A DNA stretch of 40,132 bases from Bacteriovoracaceae bacterium (GCA_947448495.1 CANFNX010000005.1:1-40132), one strand, 5' to 3'; positions 1 through 7,718 are shown, counted from the first letter of the stretch. Numbers and translations are program-made. The notes: generated by a model not told the origin, from the letters alone.

Positions 1-234
1 ATTCAAATCACCACACTCACCTCAAGTTCGGCGACTCTAACAGCCACTTGTCCCACAGGAACAATCGCCATTTCTGGTGCCGGTCGCTGCGATGATCGAA
101 TGGTTTCAAGCTGCCCCAGTAATAGCACGGGTACATGTGTAACTTCTGGAAGCTTAACCAGATGGTGGACCATTGTCTGCTTCGGTTCAGATGCGGATAA
201 TACCGCCAAAGCGATTTGTGTAAATCAGCCATAA
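1..234 (+). CDS. C-terminal end of a Cys-rich exported protein (partial)
   Basis: The frame is open from base 1 to a TAA at 232-234; the start lies outside the window. The 77 residues visible are rich in Ser, Thr and Cys and read CPTGTIAISGAGRC, then a spacer with further cysteines, then a Trp-containing stretch and a final AICVN. I know this style (CP-x-G-x5-SG-x-G-x-C, later W...C and A-x-AxCVN) from C-terminal modules of many secreted or surface proteins in which disulfides stabilise a small beta domain. Two open frames on the opposite strand look like shadows. The function of the whole protein cannot be judged from this end. It sits about 70 bp before rlmG on the same strand. Confidence 0.6.
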   Translation: MQITTLTSSSATLTATCPTGTIAISGAGRCDDRMVSSCPSNSTGTCVTSGSLTRWWTIVCFGSDADNTAKAICVNQP

Positions 235-303
235 ACAATCTTGCGTCCTCGATAGGACGGAGGGAATTTAGACAAGTCTTTGGGAATAGATTAAACTTCA
301 TTT

Positions 304-1383
304 ATGACTCTCAATCTAAATGAAATTAAACGATACCCGGTACGTCGAGATGATCTCCTGCAAGGCCATGATGCTGCTGATGAACTGCTGCTTCAGCACT
401 TGGGGAGTCTTGAGTTAAAAAATAAAAGACTCCTCATCATCAACGATCATTTTGGGGCCTTGAGTTGTAGTCTCGCGGAGTTTGAGACCACGACCTATAC
501 TGATTCTTATGTTTCAAAAATGGGAATTGAACTTAATAGCGCTGGCAAGATCAAACCGATTCATCAGATGCAAAATTTTTCCGGTGAGTACGATTTAGTG
601 CTGATTCAGCTGCCAAAGAATATGTCTTACTTTGAAGACATTCTCTGCCATCTGACTCATCATTTAAAAAAAGGATCTCAAATCATCTGCACCTCCATGG
701 TGAAGCACCTGGCCCCCATGAGTTTTGAACTCCTCCAAAAATATATTGGTGCAACGACGACCTCTCTGGCGCAAAAAAAAGCACGCCTCATTTTTGCGAG
801 TTTCGAGAAGAGTGCTGTTGAGTCTGCCTATCCTCTCAAAATTCAACTTGAGGGATTTGAAAAACCTTTTCTTAACCACTCTAATCTTTTCAGCCGCGAT
901 AAACTGGATATCGGAACTCGTTTTTTCTTAGAGCACCTTCCCCAGGATGTGCAGGGAAAAATACTTGATCTTGGATGCGCCAATGGAGTCATTGGGATTA
1001 AGGCCAAAAGGCTCAGTCCAAAATCCCAGATCATCTTCAGTGATGAATCCAGCATGGCCATTGAAAGTGCGAAAATCAATTATCAACAGTACTTCACAGA
1101 CTCTGCTGGCTTCTGCTGGACTAATTGTTTTGAGAATCAATCAAAAAACTCTCTGGATTATGTTCTCTGCAATCCCCCTTTTCACCAGCATAACACCATC
1201 GGCGATTTTATCGCCTGGCAAATGTTTAAAGATTCTTATGATGCTTTAAAAGTTAACGGCAAAATCAGAGTCATTGGAAACTCACATCTCGGTTATCAGA
1301 TCAAAATGAAAAAAATCTTTGGCAACTCCAAGATCATTGCCACCAATAACAAATTTATGATTTGTGAATCGATAAAATTATGA
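304..1383 (+). CDS. rlmG: RlmG/RsmC-type rRNA guanine-N2 methyltransferase
   Basis: This is a predicted cytoplasmic SAM-dependent methyltransferase that would methylate the N2 of a guanine in rRNA. At 359 residues it is close to the two-domain RlmG/RsmC length: a degenerate N-terminal MTase-like domain (about 1-185) and a catalytic C-terminal domain. The SAM motif ILDLGCANG is at 220-228 and the amino-methylase motif NPPFH at 290-294. The C-terminus, KKIFGNSKIIATNNKFMI, resembles the KKIFGN...ATNNKF ending of RlmG more than RsmC, so 23S G1835 is the likelier target, by inference. The stop overlaps the start of the following ABC gene as ATGA, indicating translational coupling. Confidence 0.85.
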   Translation: MTLNLNEIKRYPVRRDDLLQGHDAADELLLQHLGSLELKNKRLLIINDHFGALSCSLAEFETTTYTDSYVSKMGIELNSAGKIKPIHQMQNFSGEYDLVLIQLPKNMSYFEDILCHLTHHLKKGSQIICTSMVKHLAPMSFELLQKYIGATTTSLAQKKARLIFASFEKSAVESAYPLKIQLEGFEKPFLNHSNLFSRDKLDIGTRFFLEHLPQDVQGKILDLGCANGVIGIKAKRLSPKSQIIFSDESSMAIESAKINYQQYFTDSAGFCWTNCFENQSKNSLDYVLCNPPFHQHNTIGDFIAWQMFKDSYDALKVNGKIRVIGNSHLGYQIKMKKIFGNSKIIATNNKFMICESIKL

Positions 1384-3113
1384 AAAAAATTAAAAAGCTG
1401 ATGCAGTTGAGTCGCCATGAGTGGCCAATTCTTTGCTGGGGTTTGCTCTTTCTGGCCATCAGTTCTGCTTGTATGCTGGCCTATCCCTACACCATAAAAA
1501 AAATCATTGATGAGGCCCTGACTCATAAAGACCAAACGCAATTGAATAAGGCGGCTATCTTAGCAGTGGCCATCTTTGCTCTTCAGTCCCTCACCTCTGC
1601 CTTGAGGTATTATTTTTTCACCCTGGCCGGTGAGAAGACCGTCAAACAACTAAGAGAAAAACTCTTTTCTCAAATTCTCGGCCAGAATATGACTTTTTTT
1701 GATCATCAAAAATCAGGTGAGCTCTTGGGGCGTCTCTCAAGTGATACAGCGGTGTTGCAGAATGCTCTGAGTGTGAATATCTCCATGCTCGTGCGTGGTG
1801 GAGTTCAGGCCCTGGGTGGAGTCTTTATGCTCTTTATGACCTCCACCAAACTGACTATCTTCATTTTACTGATTATCCCTCCCCTTGGTCTTTTAAGTGC
1901 CCGATTTGGAAAAAGGGTGAAAGGGATTTCAAAAAAGGCTCAAGATGCACTCGCTCAATCCTCTGGAGTGGCCGAGGAAGGGATCTCTGGTGTCAGAACA
2001 GTGAAGTCCTTTGTCCAAGAAGGATTTGAAAAGATTCGCTACCAGAACAAACTCACCCATTCCCTTGGGCTTTCCAAAGAAAAAATAAAAGAAGTCGCCC
2101 GATTCACGAGTCTCGTGTCTTTAGTGGGGCTCTCGTCCATTGTGTTTATCGTTTGGTATGGGGGAAGTCTCGTTATTCAAGGTGAAATGAGTGTGGGCAC
2201 ACTGACCTCTTTTCTTCTTTATGTCATCACTGTTGCTTTTTCCGTGGGAATGCTAGGCAGTCTTTGGACTGACTTTATGTCGGCCTTTGGCGCCAGTGAA
2301 AGAATTTTTGAACTGCTTGAAAAACCTGTTGAGGATCTAGAATCTGGAATCGAAACGTTGAATAAGGGTGAGATCAATTTCAACCATGTTTCATTCTCCT
2401 ATCCGGCCCGAGAGCATTTTCCCATCTTGAAAGGGGTGGATTTCTCCATTAGGCCTCAGGAAACGGTGGCCATCGTTGGCCCTTCGGGCTCAGGAAAATC
2501 TACCATCGTGCAATTATTGATGAGGTTTTATGAACCAACCAATGGAAGCATTCTTTTTGATCAAGTCAATGCCAACAACTACTCTCTGAAAACCATTCGA
2601 AATGAAATTGGACTCGTGTCTCAAGAGCCAGTTCTGGTGTCAGATACGTTGTATGAAAATATCCGCTACGGAAGACCCGAGGCTTCCCAAGACGAAATCA
2701 TGGATGCTGCCAAGAAAGCGTTCGCGCATGACTTTATCATGAGTTTTCCGGATGGATACAACACTCTTGTTGGTGAGCGAGGCGTTCAACTCTCAGGAGG
2801 GCAAAAGCAGCGGGTGGCGATTGCACGGGCGATTCTTAAAAACCCTCGGATTCTGATTCTCGATGAAGCGACAAGCTCTCTCGATACAGAAAGTGAACAT
2901 CTCGTCCAAAAGGCCCTCGAAGAGCAAATGGGCAAACGTACAACGGTCATTATTGCTCATCGACTTTCGACCGTTAAGCGGGCCGATAAAATTCTTGTTT
3001 TGGAAGATGGGAAAATCATTCAAGTTGGACGACACGAAGAGCTCATACAAAATACGCAAGGACTTTACTATAAACTCGTTGAGCGACAATTTAATTATAA
3101 GGAGACTCTATGA
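1380..3113 (+). CDS. ABC exporter, fused permease and ATPase (ABCB/MsbA type)
   Basis: A 577-residue half-transporter: an N-terminal membrane domain with about six hydrophobic segments (roughly 15-310) and a C-terminal nucleotide-binding domain. Walker A GPSGSGKST is at 367-375 and signature LSGGQ at 471-475, followed by Walker B ending in LDEAT and the H-loop IIAHRLSTV. All catalytic motifs are intact, so it should be an active homodimeric exporter in the inner membrane. Close relatives are the MsbA/BmrA/mitochondrial ABCB10-like groups and the substrate (lipid, peptide or drug) cannot be read from sequence. It starts inside the stop codon of rlmG and ends in an ATGA overlap with the glutaredoxin-like gene, so the three are probably one operon. 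Confidence 0.9.
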   Translation: MKKIKKLMQLSRHEWPILCWGLLFLAISSACMLAYPYTIKKIIDEALTHKDQTQLNKAAILAVAIFALQSLTSALRYYFFTLAGEKTVKQLREKLFSQILGQNMTFFDHQKSGELLGRLSSDTAVLQNALSVNISMLVRGGVQALGGVFMLFMTSTKLTIFILLIIPPLGLLSARFGKRVKGISKKAQDALAQSSGVAEEGISGVRTVKSFVQEGFEKIRYQNKLTHSLGLSKEKIKEVARFTSLVSLVGLSSIVFIVWYGGSLVIQGEMSVGTLTSFLLYVITVAFSVGMLGSLWTDFMSAFGASERIFELLEKPVEDLESGIETLNKGEINFNHVSFSYPAREHFPILKGVDFSIRPQETVAIVGPSGSGKSTIVQLLMRFYEPTNGSILFDQVNANNYSLKTIRNEIGLVSQEPVLVSDTLYENIRYGRPEASQDEIMDAAKKAFAHDFIMSFPDGYNTLVGERGVQLSGGQKQRVAIARAILKNPRILILDEATSSLDTESEHLVQKALEEQMGKRTTVIIAHRLSTVKRADKILVLEDGKIIQVGRHEELIQNTQGLYYKLVERQFNYKETL

Positions 3114-3466
3114 ATCGAGAAATTTTATCCTCTGAACAAATGGCACCTGAGGCCCTGACACAGATATCAAACTACCATGCAGAAATAGTGAAAGAAGTTC
3201 AAACAGCTGTCAAAACTCATAAAGTTGTCATTGTGGGCATGAGACAAAACCCAGTCGTTAAAAGTGCGAAGAAAGCATTGAATGCTGCTGGTATTCCTTT
3301 TACTTATCTTGAATATGGAAGTTACTTTAGCATGTGGAAAGAGCGCCTTGCGATTAAACTCTGGAGTGGCTGGCCGACATACCCACAAGTTTTTGTTGAA
3401 GGGAAACTCATTGGTGGAAGAGATGAAACGGTGAAGGCCCTGGCCGCAGGAAAAATCAAAAAATGA
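3110..3466 (+). CDS. Glutaredoxin-fold protein lacking the active-site cysteine
   Basis: This 118-residue protein has the body of a monothiol glutaredoxin: a beta strand KVVIVGM, a helix, the YLEYGSY strand, WPTYPQVFVEGKLIGG with the cis-Pro glutathione-binding loop (about 88-103), and the final helix. Where the family has its CGFS-like centre, this one has MRQNPVVK (44-51), and the whole protein contains no cysteine. Thiol-disulfide chemistry or Fe-S ligation by its own thiol is therefore impossible, and a glutathione- or partner-binding role is an inference. A good Shine-Dalgarno sequence (AAGGAG) precedes the ATG, which overlaps the ABC transporter stop. Other bacteria have similar proteins with the Cys replaced, so this is probably a stable subfamily rather than a damaged gene. 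Confidence 0.8.
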   Translation: MNREILSSEQMAPEALTQISNYHAEIVKEVQTAVKTHKVVIVGMRQNPVVKSAKKALNAAGIPFTYLEYGSYFSMWKERLAIKLWSGWPTYPQVFVEGKLIGGRDETVKALAAGKIKK

Positions 3467-3504
3467 TAAATTGGGATAAATCCGCCAAAACTTAAGCATC
3501 GAAT

Positions 3505-3530
3505 GCACCTCCAAAGGCTTTTGGAGGTGC
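3505..3530. other. Strong hairpin after the glutaredoxin-like gene
   Basis: A perfect 11-bp inverted repeat (arms GCACCTCCAAA and TTTGGAGGTGC around a GGCT loop) lies 38 bp downstream of the stop codon at 3466. It lacks the T-tract of a classic intrinsic terminator on either strand, so it may protect the 3' end of the operon mRNA or act with Rho. Confidence 0.5.
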
Positions 3531-3587
3531 CCAGGCCCCTAAACATACGGATTATCGATACCTTACCCATTGTTTCAAGTAAAAAAA

Positions 3588-3615
3588 TCAAGTCATCAGA
3601 TCTGTCGACCGATAA
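3588..3615 (+). promoter_or_regulatory. Possible sigma-28-like promoter
   Basis: ACCGATAA at 3608-3615 matches 7 of 8 positions of the FliA -10 box GCCGATAA. A weak -35 (TCAAGTCA, 3588-3595) lies 12 bp upstream. The start codon at 3623 is only 7 bp after the -10 box, so the transcript would be nearly leaderless. The motif match alone supports this. Confidence 0.3.
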
Positions 3616-3622
3616 GCGATTT

Positions 3623-4057
3623 ATGAAAGTTGCGATGATTTTTATCTTAATGATCTTCGGCCTAGCTCATACTTCTCTCGCCCAAGTGACCACTGGTGGA
3701 GTGGCCGCACATTATAAGCTCGGTCTCTTGGTGTCTGGAACAAAAATTGAGGAGCTCAATACTCATCTCAAAGATCGCGATAAAGAATGTTCAGGTCAAA
3801 ATCGTTTGAAAAAAAATGATGATCTGATTAATGTTTATCTAAAGCTCAGCCTTTATAAACAAGCAAAAAAAACAGATTGTGATGAAATGAATAAGTATTT
3901 TCAATGCTTAAATGATGAGAAATCCAAACTTCTTATTCAAGCAATAAAAGAAAATAAATTTTCAAACTCAATCATCATGAGCAAATATGAGATTGGTGAA
4001 GCTGAATCTCAGATCATCCTTGATTTCTTTTTTGATTTGGAAAAATCAGAAAAATAA
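3623..4057 (+). CDS. Small secreted protein of unknown function
   Basis: I do not recognise this protein. The open frame extends upstream to an ATG at 3503, but that start would lie against the hairpin and precede a poor leader. The ATG at 3623 instead gives a textbook signal peptide (MKVAMIFILMIFGLAHTSLA, then QVTT) and a 144-residue product. The mature part is mostly helical and charged, with three cysteines (in DKECSG, TDCDEM and FQCLND) that could form disulfides in the periplasm. It is followed after 3 bp by the TPR-winged-helix regulator and then by another secreted protein, so the three are likely co-transcribed. The regulator may respond to an envelope state involving these two proteins; that is speculation from position. 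Confidence 0.65.
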   Translation: MKVAMIFILMIFGLAHTSLAQVTTGGVAAHYKLGLLVSGTKIEELNTHLKDRDKECSGQNRLKKNDDLINVYLKLSLYKQAKKTDCDEMNKYFQCLNDEKSKLLIQAIKENKFSNSIIMSKYEIGEAESQIILDFFFDLEKSEK

Positions 4058-4060
4058 AGG

Positions 4061-5254
4061 ATGCCTTTGGAAGAAAAAACTTTTTATAAAATTTTAAAAG
4101 AAATAAATCTTAATCCAAAGAAATCAAGACAGGCCCTCACTGATAAGCGCTTAAGCCTATCAGAGAAGAAAATAATTGAGGCCTACTTTCTCGTGCGAGA
4201 TAATAAAAATGAAGAGGCCACTGACATTCTTCATGATATACCATCATCGCCCAGTCCCTTTGTTGAGGCCCAAAAAAAACTACTGCTGGGGATCTCGCTA
4301 AATAACAAATCTAAGTATCTTGAAGCAGCTGCAAGTCTGGAGAGTGCCTTCAAACAATTTGAGGTCCTAAAAACGCCTTACTTTAGCTTTGTCGCCCTTT
4401 TTAATCTTAGTTTTATCTACTTTAATCTAAAAGAATCAAAAAAACTGAATCTTACAATTCAAAAAATGCATCACATCCCTTTAGAAACCAAATTGCAAGA
4501 GATGAGATTGCTTCGATGTCAATTTCTTGCAAGTTACCTTGCCAATGAAACTGAGTCTGCTCTCGGATATTTAGGTAAAATTAAAACTTTCAAATCCGAA
4601 TTACCAGAAAGCGATATTATCTCCCAGCTCGTCTGCGAATTTATGTTTTTTGTAAAACTTGAAAAATTCGAAATGTGTCAAAAAACCCTCAACGAGATGA
4701 AGCTTTATCGTAAATTTCATCTCACGGAGAATTATAATTTCATGAAGGTTCTCCTTTCTCATGTGGTAAACAATACCCCACTTTATGTTTATGACAATGA
4801 CTTTACAAAAGTTCCTATTCTCCTTAACGAGCTCAAAGTGATTCAGTCTTTTGAAGAAAATAATCGTGAAGCAGCTAAAAATTACTGGCAAAAGCTCTCA
4901 GCTTCATTGCCTCATATTTATCAATCTGACTTTAGATTTCAAGGTGAAAAATGCCTTTTTTCAATTGCTCTTTATGAGCATCTTTCAAAACATGACACTG
5001 TTGCAAATCTGGTGACAAAAGAAGACGCAAACTTAACAGAAAAGCTTGTTCAAATATTAAGTAACTCTAAGGCCCCCTTAGGAAAAGAACTCATTTATGA
5101 ACTTCTTTGGGGAGAACACGCTGAGAGTAAAGATGATTTCAAAAAACTCGTTCGCCTTATTTCTAAAATTCGAAATGAAAAAGGGATTGAAATTGTATCT
5201 CGCAAGGGTACCTATTTTATTTCGGGAGACCATAAAAATAAAAAGATCGGATAA
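4061..5254 (+). CDS. TPR-like protein with C-terminal winged-helix DNA-binding domain
   Basis: The first 310 or so residues of this 397-residue protein are alpha-helical repeats of TPR type, for example the segment about 60-140 with SLNNKSKYLEAAASLESAF and LFNLSFIYFNLKES. The last 65 residues, from about 328 (APLGKELIYELLWGEH...KLVRLISKIRNEKGIEIVSRKGTYFIS), match the OmpR/PhoB-type winged helix: helix, recognition helix with basic residues, and a beta-hairpin wing ending in G-x-Y. No receiver or membrane domain is visible. The layout recalls the SARP/MalT idea of a helical repeat sensor attached to a DNA-binding domain, but with the DNA-binding part at the C-terminus. The target is unknown; autoregulation of this small operon is plausible. 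Confidence 0.65.
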   Translation: MPLEEKTFYKILKEINLNPKKSRQALTDKRLSLSEKKIIEAYFLVRDNKNEEATDILHDIPSSPSPFVEAQKKLLLGISLNNKSKYLEAAASLESAFKQFEVLKTPYFSFVALFNLSFIYFNLKESKKLNLTIQKMHHIPLETKLQEMRLLRCQFLASYLANETESALGYLGKIKTFKSELPESDIISQLVCEFMFFVKLEKFEMCQKTLNEMKLYRKFHLTENYNFMKVLLSHVVNNTPLYVYDNDFTKVPILLNELKVIQSFEENNREAAKNYWQKLSASLPHIYQSDFRFQGEKCLFSIALYEHLSKHDTVANLVTKEDANLTEKLVQILSNSKAPLGKELIYELLWGEHAESKDDFKKLVRLISKIRNEKGIEIVSRKGTYFISGDHKNKKIG

Positions 5255-5257
5255 TAC

Positions 5258-5791
5258 ATGAAGCAGATGATTGCCTGTTTAATTTTTGCCTCTTTCACAC
5301 TCTTTGCTCAAACTCAAATTGAACCTCCACAAAAAAACCAGGAAATTTGCTTCATAAGAAAATATACTCCAGATCATTTGGCGAAAAATCCCAAACAAAG
5401 AATTAAAGCGGCCTATGCATCTATTAAGACTTTGAACTCTATGAACATTTCAAGCTTTGGTGTTATGAATTTAAAGGGTAAAACCTTTTTCACCAGTGGG
5501 ACCATAGTCACTAAACTTCCCTCGGCCTTAGTAAAAGTAACTCTTGAAGGTAGAGGTGAATACCTCATCAATCAAAACCAGAAACAACCTGACAAAATCA
5601 CCCTCACCGTTTCCTCTGATTTAGATCTAGAAGAAAATAATTGGATCATTGATGAATCCATCCCTGAAGGCACGGCCTATGAGAAAATGTCCATCCCGGC
5701 CAAATCAGCAGACTCTGTTTTAATACTGGAGCGGCAAGAACTCACCCAAGAGGATAGTTGTAGAAAAACCATGGAAAGATTAGCTAAATAA
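5258..5791 (+). CDS. Secreted protein of unknown function
   Basis: The 177-residue product begins with a short signal peptide (MKQMIACLIFASFTLFAQTQ). The mature part has a helix rich in Lys and Ala (NPKQRIKAAYASIKTLN), then alternating beta strands (GVMNLKGKTFFTSG, VKVTLEGRGEYLI, KITLTVSSDLDL) and two cysteines near the two ends that could pair. I recognise no family. It follows the winged-helix gene by 3 bp and ends 8 bp inside the convergent minus-strand gene, so the operon ends here without a spacer terminator. Confidence 0.65.
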   Translation: MKQMIACLIFASFTLFAQTQIEPPQKNQEICFIRKYTPDHLAKNPKQRIKAAYASIKTLNSMNISSFGVMNLKGKTFFTSGTIVTKLPSALVKVTLEGRGEYLINQNQKQPDKITLTVSSDLDLEENNWIIDESIPEGTAYEKMSIPAKSADSVLILERQELTQEDSCRKTMERLAK

Positions 5792-6830
5792 AAATCGCTC
5801 GACTCACCTGTCCTCCATTTCTTTCGATCTCTTCGAGAAGATTTGGAATAGACCCAGTTGGCCTGAAATGACCTAAATACAGGTGGTCTTTATTAACACC
5901 AGTCATCTCAGTCACAAAAATCGGCTCAACAAACATAGACCCATCCTCTAGAATCGCTCGCAACTCACAAATTTCAGAGATCCAGGATTGCTGAGATTGA
6001 GTGGTCGTGAAACTGATTTGAAGGGGAATAAGATATAAAAGATCTAAAAGGCACTTCACTGAAAGTGCATTGGAAGCTTTCTCTTGGAACGCCAAACGCG
6101 CCTTTAATCTTTGGAAGCCAGTGCGGATAGTTGAGGCCTTTATACAAAGCAATTTGCCTTTCTCATTCGGGGAATCTGAGAGGCTTAATAAAACTTGAGC
6201 AATTTGTTCACTCTCTAAGTCAATCCAAATGAAATCATGAAAATGCTTCCTCAATAAGAACGACAGATCAGTGTCATGACAAAAAACCAAAACATTTTTT
6301 CCAACCTGAAGCGCCTCTCTTAGAAAGCTCATACTTCCATGGGTATTAAGAAAGATCTCATCGATTTTTAAAACTTCACTCACTCTTTCCGGTTGAGCTT
6401 CTGAATGATGATCCTCCATTACATCGCTCTTATACGGCTTCAATTCAAAGAGATTTTTATCAGGTTTGAAGGAAACTTGATTGCTCCTTACATCTTGGGC
6501 TATTTGATCCAACAAAGTCGCCGAGCTCCCGCCAGAAATTATCCCCATGAGAAGGGCCTGAACCATTTGATGAATGGCAGGTACTTTTAAGCGATTGGCA
6601 AATTGAATGAGAACATCTTCCCCGGCCATACCTATTTTTTGCTGCTGAATGATCAGTTTAAATTCACCGCCTAGTGGTTCAGGTATCGAATCCTTAAGAG
6701 AATTGATCGATGAAAAAATATCGTGACCACATTTCATTGAGGTGGATAAAAGATCGATCGTAAAGGCTAAATCAGTTTTTTTTAAACCGGTTTTTCTAAT
6801 CGCCTTAGGGGGCTTCTTCGATTTTTTCAT
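5784..6830 (-). CDS. TadB-like (T2SSF) domain fused to a CpaF-like domain without Walker A
   Basis: Residues 20-118 (LLSTSMKCGHDIFSSINSL ... GSSATLLDQIAQDVR) read like the cytoplasmic helical domain of TadB/TadC/GspF platform proteins, but no membrane segment follows. Residues about 150-348 follow the C-terminal half of CpaF/TadA-type secretion ATPases: the pre-P-loop region SMSFLREALQVGKNVLVF, a segment like the CpaF SLATIHANSPRDALSRLE stretch (LLCIKASTIRTGFQRLK, 227-243), and an ending like CpaF (GHFRPTGSIPNLLEEI, 320-335). Where GGTGSGKT should be, the sequence is CHDTDLSF (184-191), so ATP binding by that loop is not expected. It is probably cytoplasmic and may bind a Tad-type machine. 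No pilus genes are nearby. Homology of both halves was judged by eye. Confidence 0.55.
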   Translation of the reverse strand: MKKSKKPPKAIRKTGLKKTDLAFTIDLLSTSMKCGHDIFSSINSLKDSIPEPLGGEFKLIIQQQKIGMAGEDVLIQFANRLKVPAIHQMVQALLMGIISGGSSATLLDQIAQDVRSNQVSFKPDKNLFELKPYKSDVMEDHHSEAQPERVSEVLKIDEIFLNTHGSMSFLREALQVGKNVLVFCHDTDLSFLLRKHFHDFIWIDLESEQIAQVLLSLSDSPNEKGKLLCIKASTIRTGFQRLKARLAFQEKASNALSVKCLLDLLYLIPLQISFTTTQSQQSWISEICELRAILEDGSMFVEPIFVTEMTGVNKDHLYLGHFRPTGSIPNLLEEIERNGGQVSRAIFI

Positions 6831-6838
6831 AACTTCTC

Positions 6839-6866
6839 TTATCGGATCAATTGGCCAAAAATTTTA
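6839..6866 (-). promoter_or_regulatory. Possible sigma-28-like promoter of the TadB/CpaF fusion gene
   Basis: On the minus strand, TAAAATTT (6859-6866; 7 of 8 to TAAAGTTT) is followed after 12 bp by TCCGATAA (6839-6846; 7 of 8 to GCCGATAA), and the start codon comes 8 bp later. This is the best match to a FliA promoter in the window, with a spacer one base longer than usual. Confidence 0.4.
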
Positions 6867-6872
6867 ATCTAG

Positions 6873-7718
6873 CTAATTTTTTCCGAAAGGTGCAAGTAGT
6901 TTTAAATTTTTGACGCTCTCATAGTGATGAACAGCCACATTTAAATCAAAAGTCTCATTTATCGCCATAATCACTTCAGAAAGTTTCTCACTATCTTGCC
7001 CGAAAGATAACAGAGGATCACTCGAGCCAGTCTCTAGACCGATAACGAGCTTACTTTTAAAGATTGCTCTTTCTTCCTCAGTCAGTGATGAAATACTATT
7101 GCGACCAGATAATTTCGTCCGATAAGACATCACCACAACAGTATCAACCAATTCGTTTAACCTGATAAGCGTTTGATCTTCCATAAAAAAAGGAATATCC
7201 ACCGTTATTTTCATGCCATGCTCATGGGCCAAAGAGGAAATATAACCTACCAACGAAAGCCAGCGATCAATAAGAATCTCTTTATTCTCACTCCAATCAT
7301 CACGAGCATGAGGCTCGATATCGAGGTGAATGGCTTCAGGTACAGATTTGAATTTTATCACTTGCGGGAAAACAATCGTTTTGAACCATGTCTTAATTTC
7401 AATGGATTTTTCTACATTTAACCATTCAGTTGAGCCAAAGAGAAGCTCAGTTTTGATATGCTGCTGGTGAGATTTATTTATCATCACTTCCAGCGCTTTG
7501 ACTCTCTTTGGTGTGACGAATAAGCGGTTGCTCTCAATATAGATTCGATTAATCTGATTCTCTTGAATAAAATGAAAAAGATTTTCCTGTTCAGCAGCAT
7601 CCGTTGCAACAGAACCTCCTAGATATTGCGACTGTGACCACACCCATAGACTTCGCTCACAGGATGGCCCTTGCGCTTGAATCATAATACTTATGAAGAG
7701 GCATAAAAAAGTGAGCAT
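6873..7718 (-). CDS. Exported TIM-barrel-like, glycoside-hydrolase-like protein
   Basis: The N-terminus is a short signal peptide (MLTFLCLFISIMIQAQGPS). The mature chain alternates beta strands and helices as in a TIM barrel: SLWVWSQSQYLGG near the start, INRIYIESNRLFV, EAIHLDIEPHA, MKITVDIPFF, VDTVVVMSYR, KLVIGLETG and a final VAVHHYESV. The sequence HLDIEPH, at the end of a mid-barrel strand, recalls the catalytic DxxE-type strands of GH18-like and related putative glycosidase families, and the barrel ends are rich in Tyr, Trp and His. A periplasmic or surface sugar-hydrolase role is an inference; the family cannot be named from sequence alone. It lies upstream of the TadB/CpaF fusion on the same strand with a 42-bp gap that carries the promoter-like element. 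Confidence 0.55.
   Translation of the reverse strand: MLTFLCLFISIMIQAQGPSCERSLWVWSQSQYLGGSVATDAAEQENLFHFIQENQINRIYIESNRLFVTPKRVKALEVMINKSHQQHIKTELLFGSTEWLNVEKSIEIKTWFKTIVFPQVIKFKSVPEAIHLDIEPHARDDWSENKEILIDRWLSLVGYISSLAHEHGMKITVDIPFFMEDQTLIRLNELVDTVVVMSYRTKLSGRNSISSLTEEERAIFKSKLVIGLETGSSDPLLSFGQDSEKLSEVIMAINETFDLNVAVHHYESVKNLKLLAPFGKN

Noticed and set aside
3-301. Two open frames on the minus strand at the left edge
   Set aside because: The plus-strand frame 1-234 has the codon use and Cys pattern of a real protein end, and the minus frames look like its shadow.
3503-3622. Upstream start for the small secreted protein
   Set aside because: It would begin within the hairpin sequence and bury the signal peptide 40 residues inside the protein.
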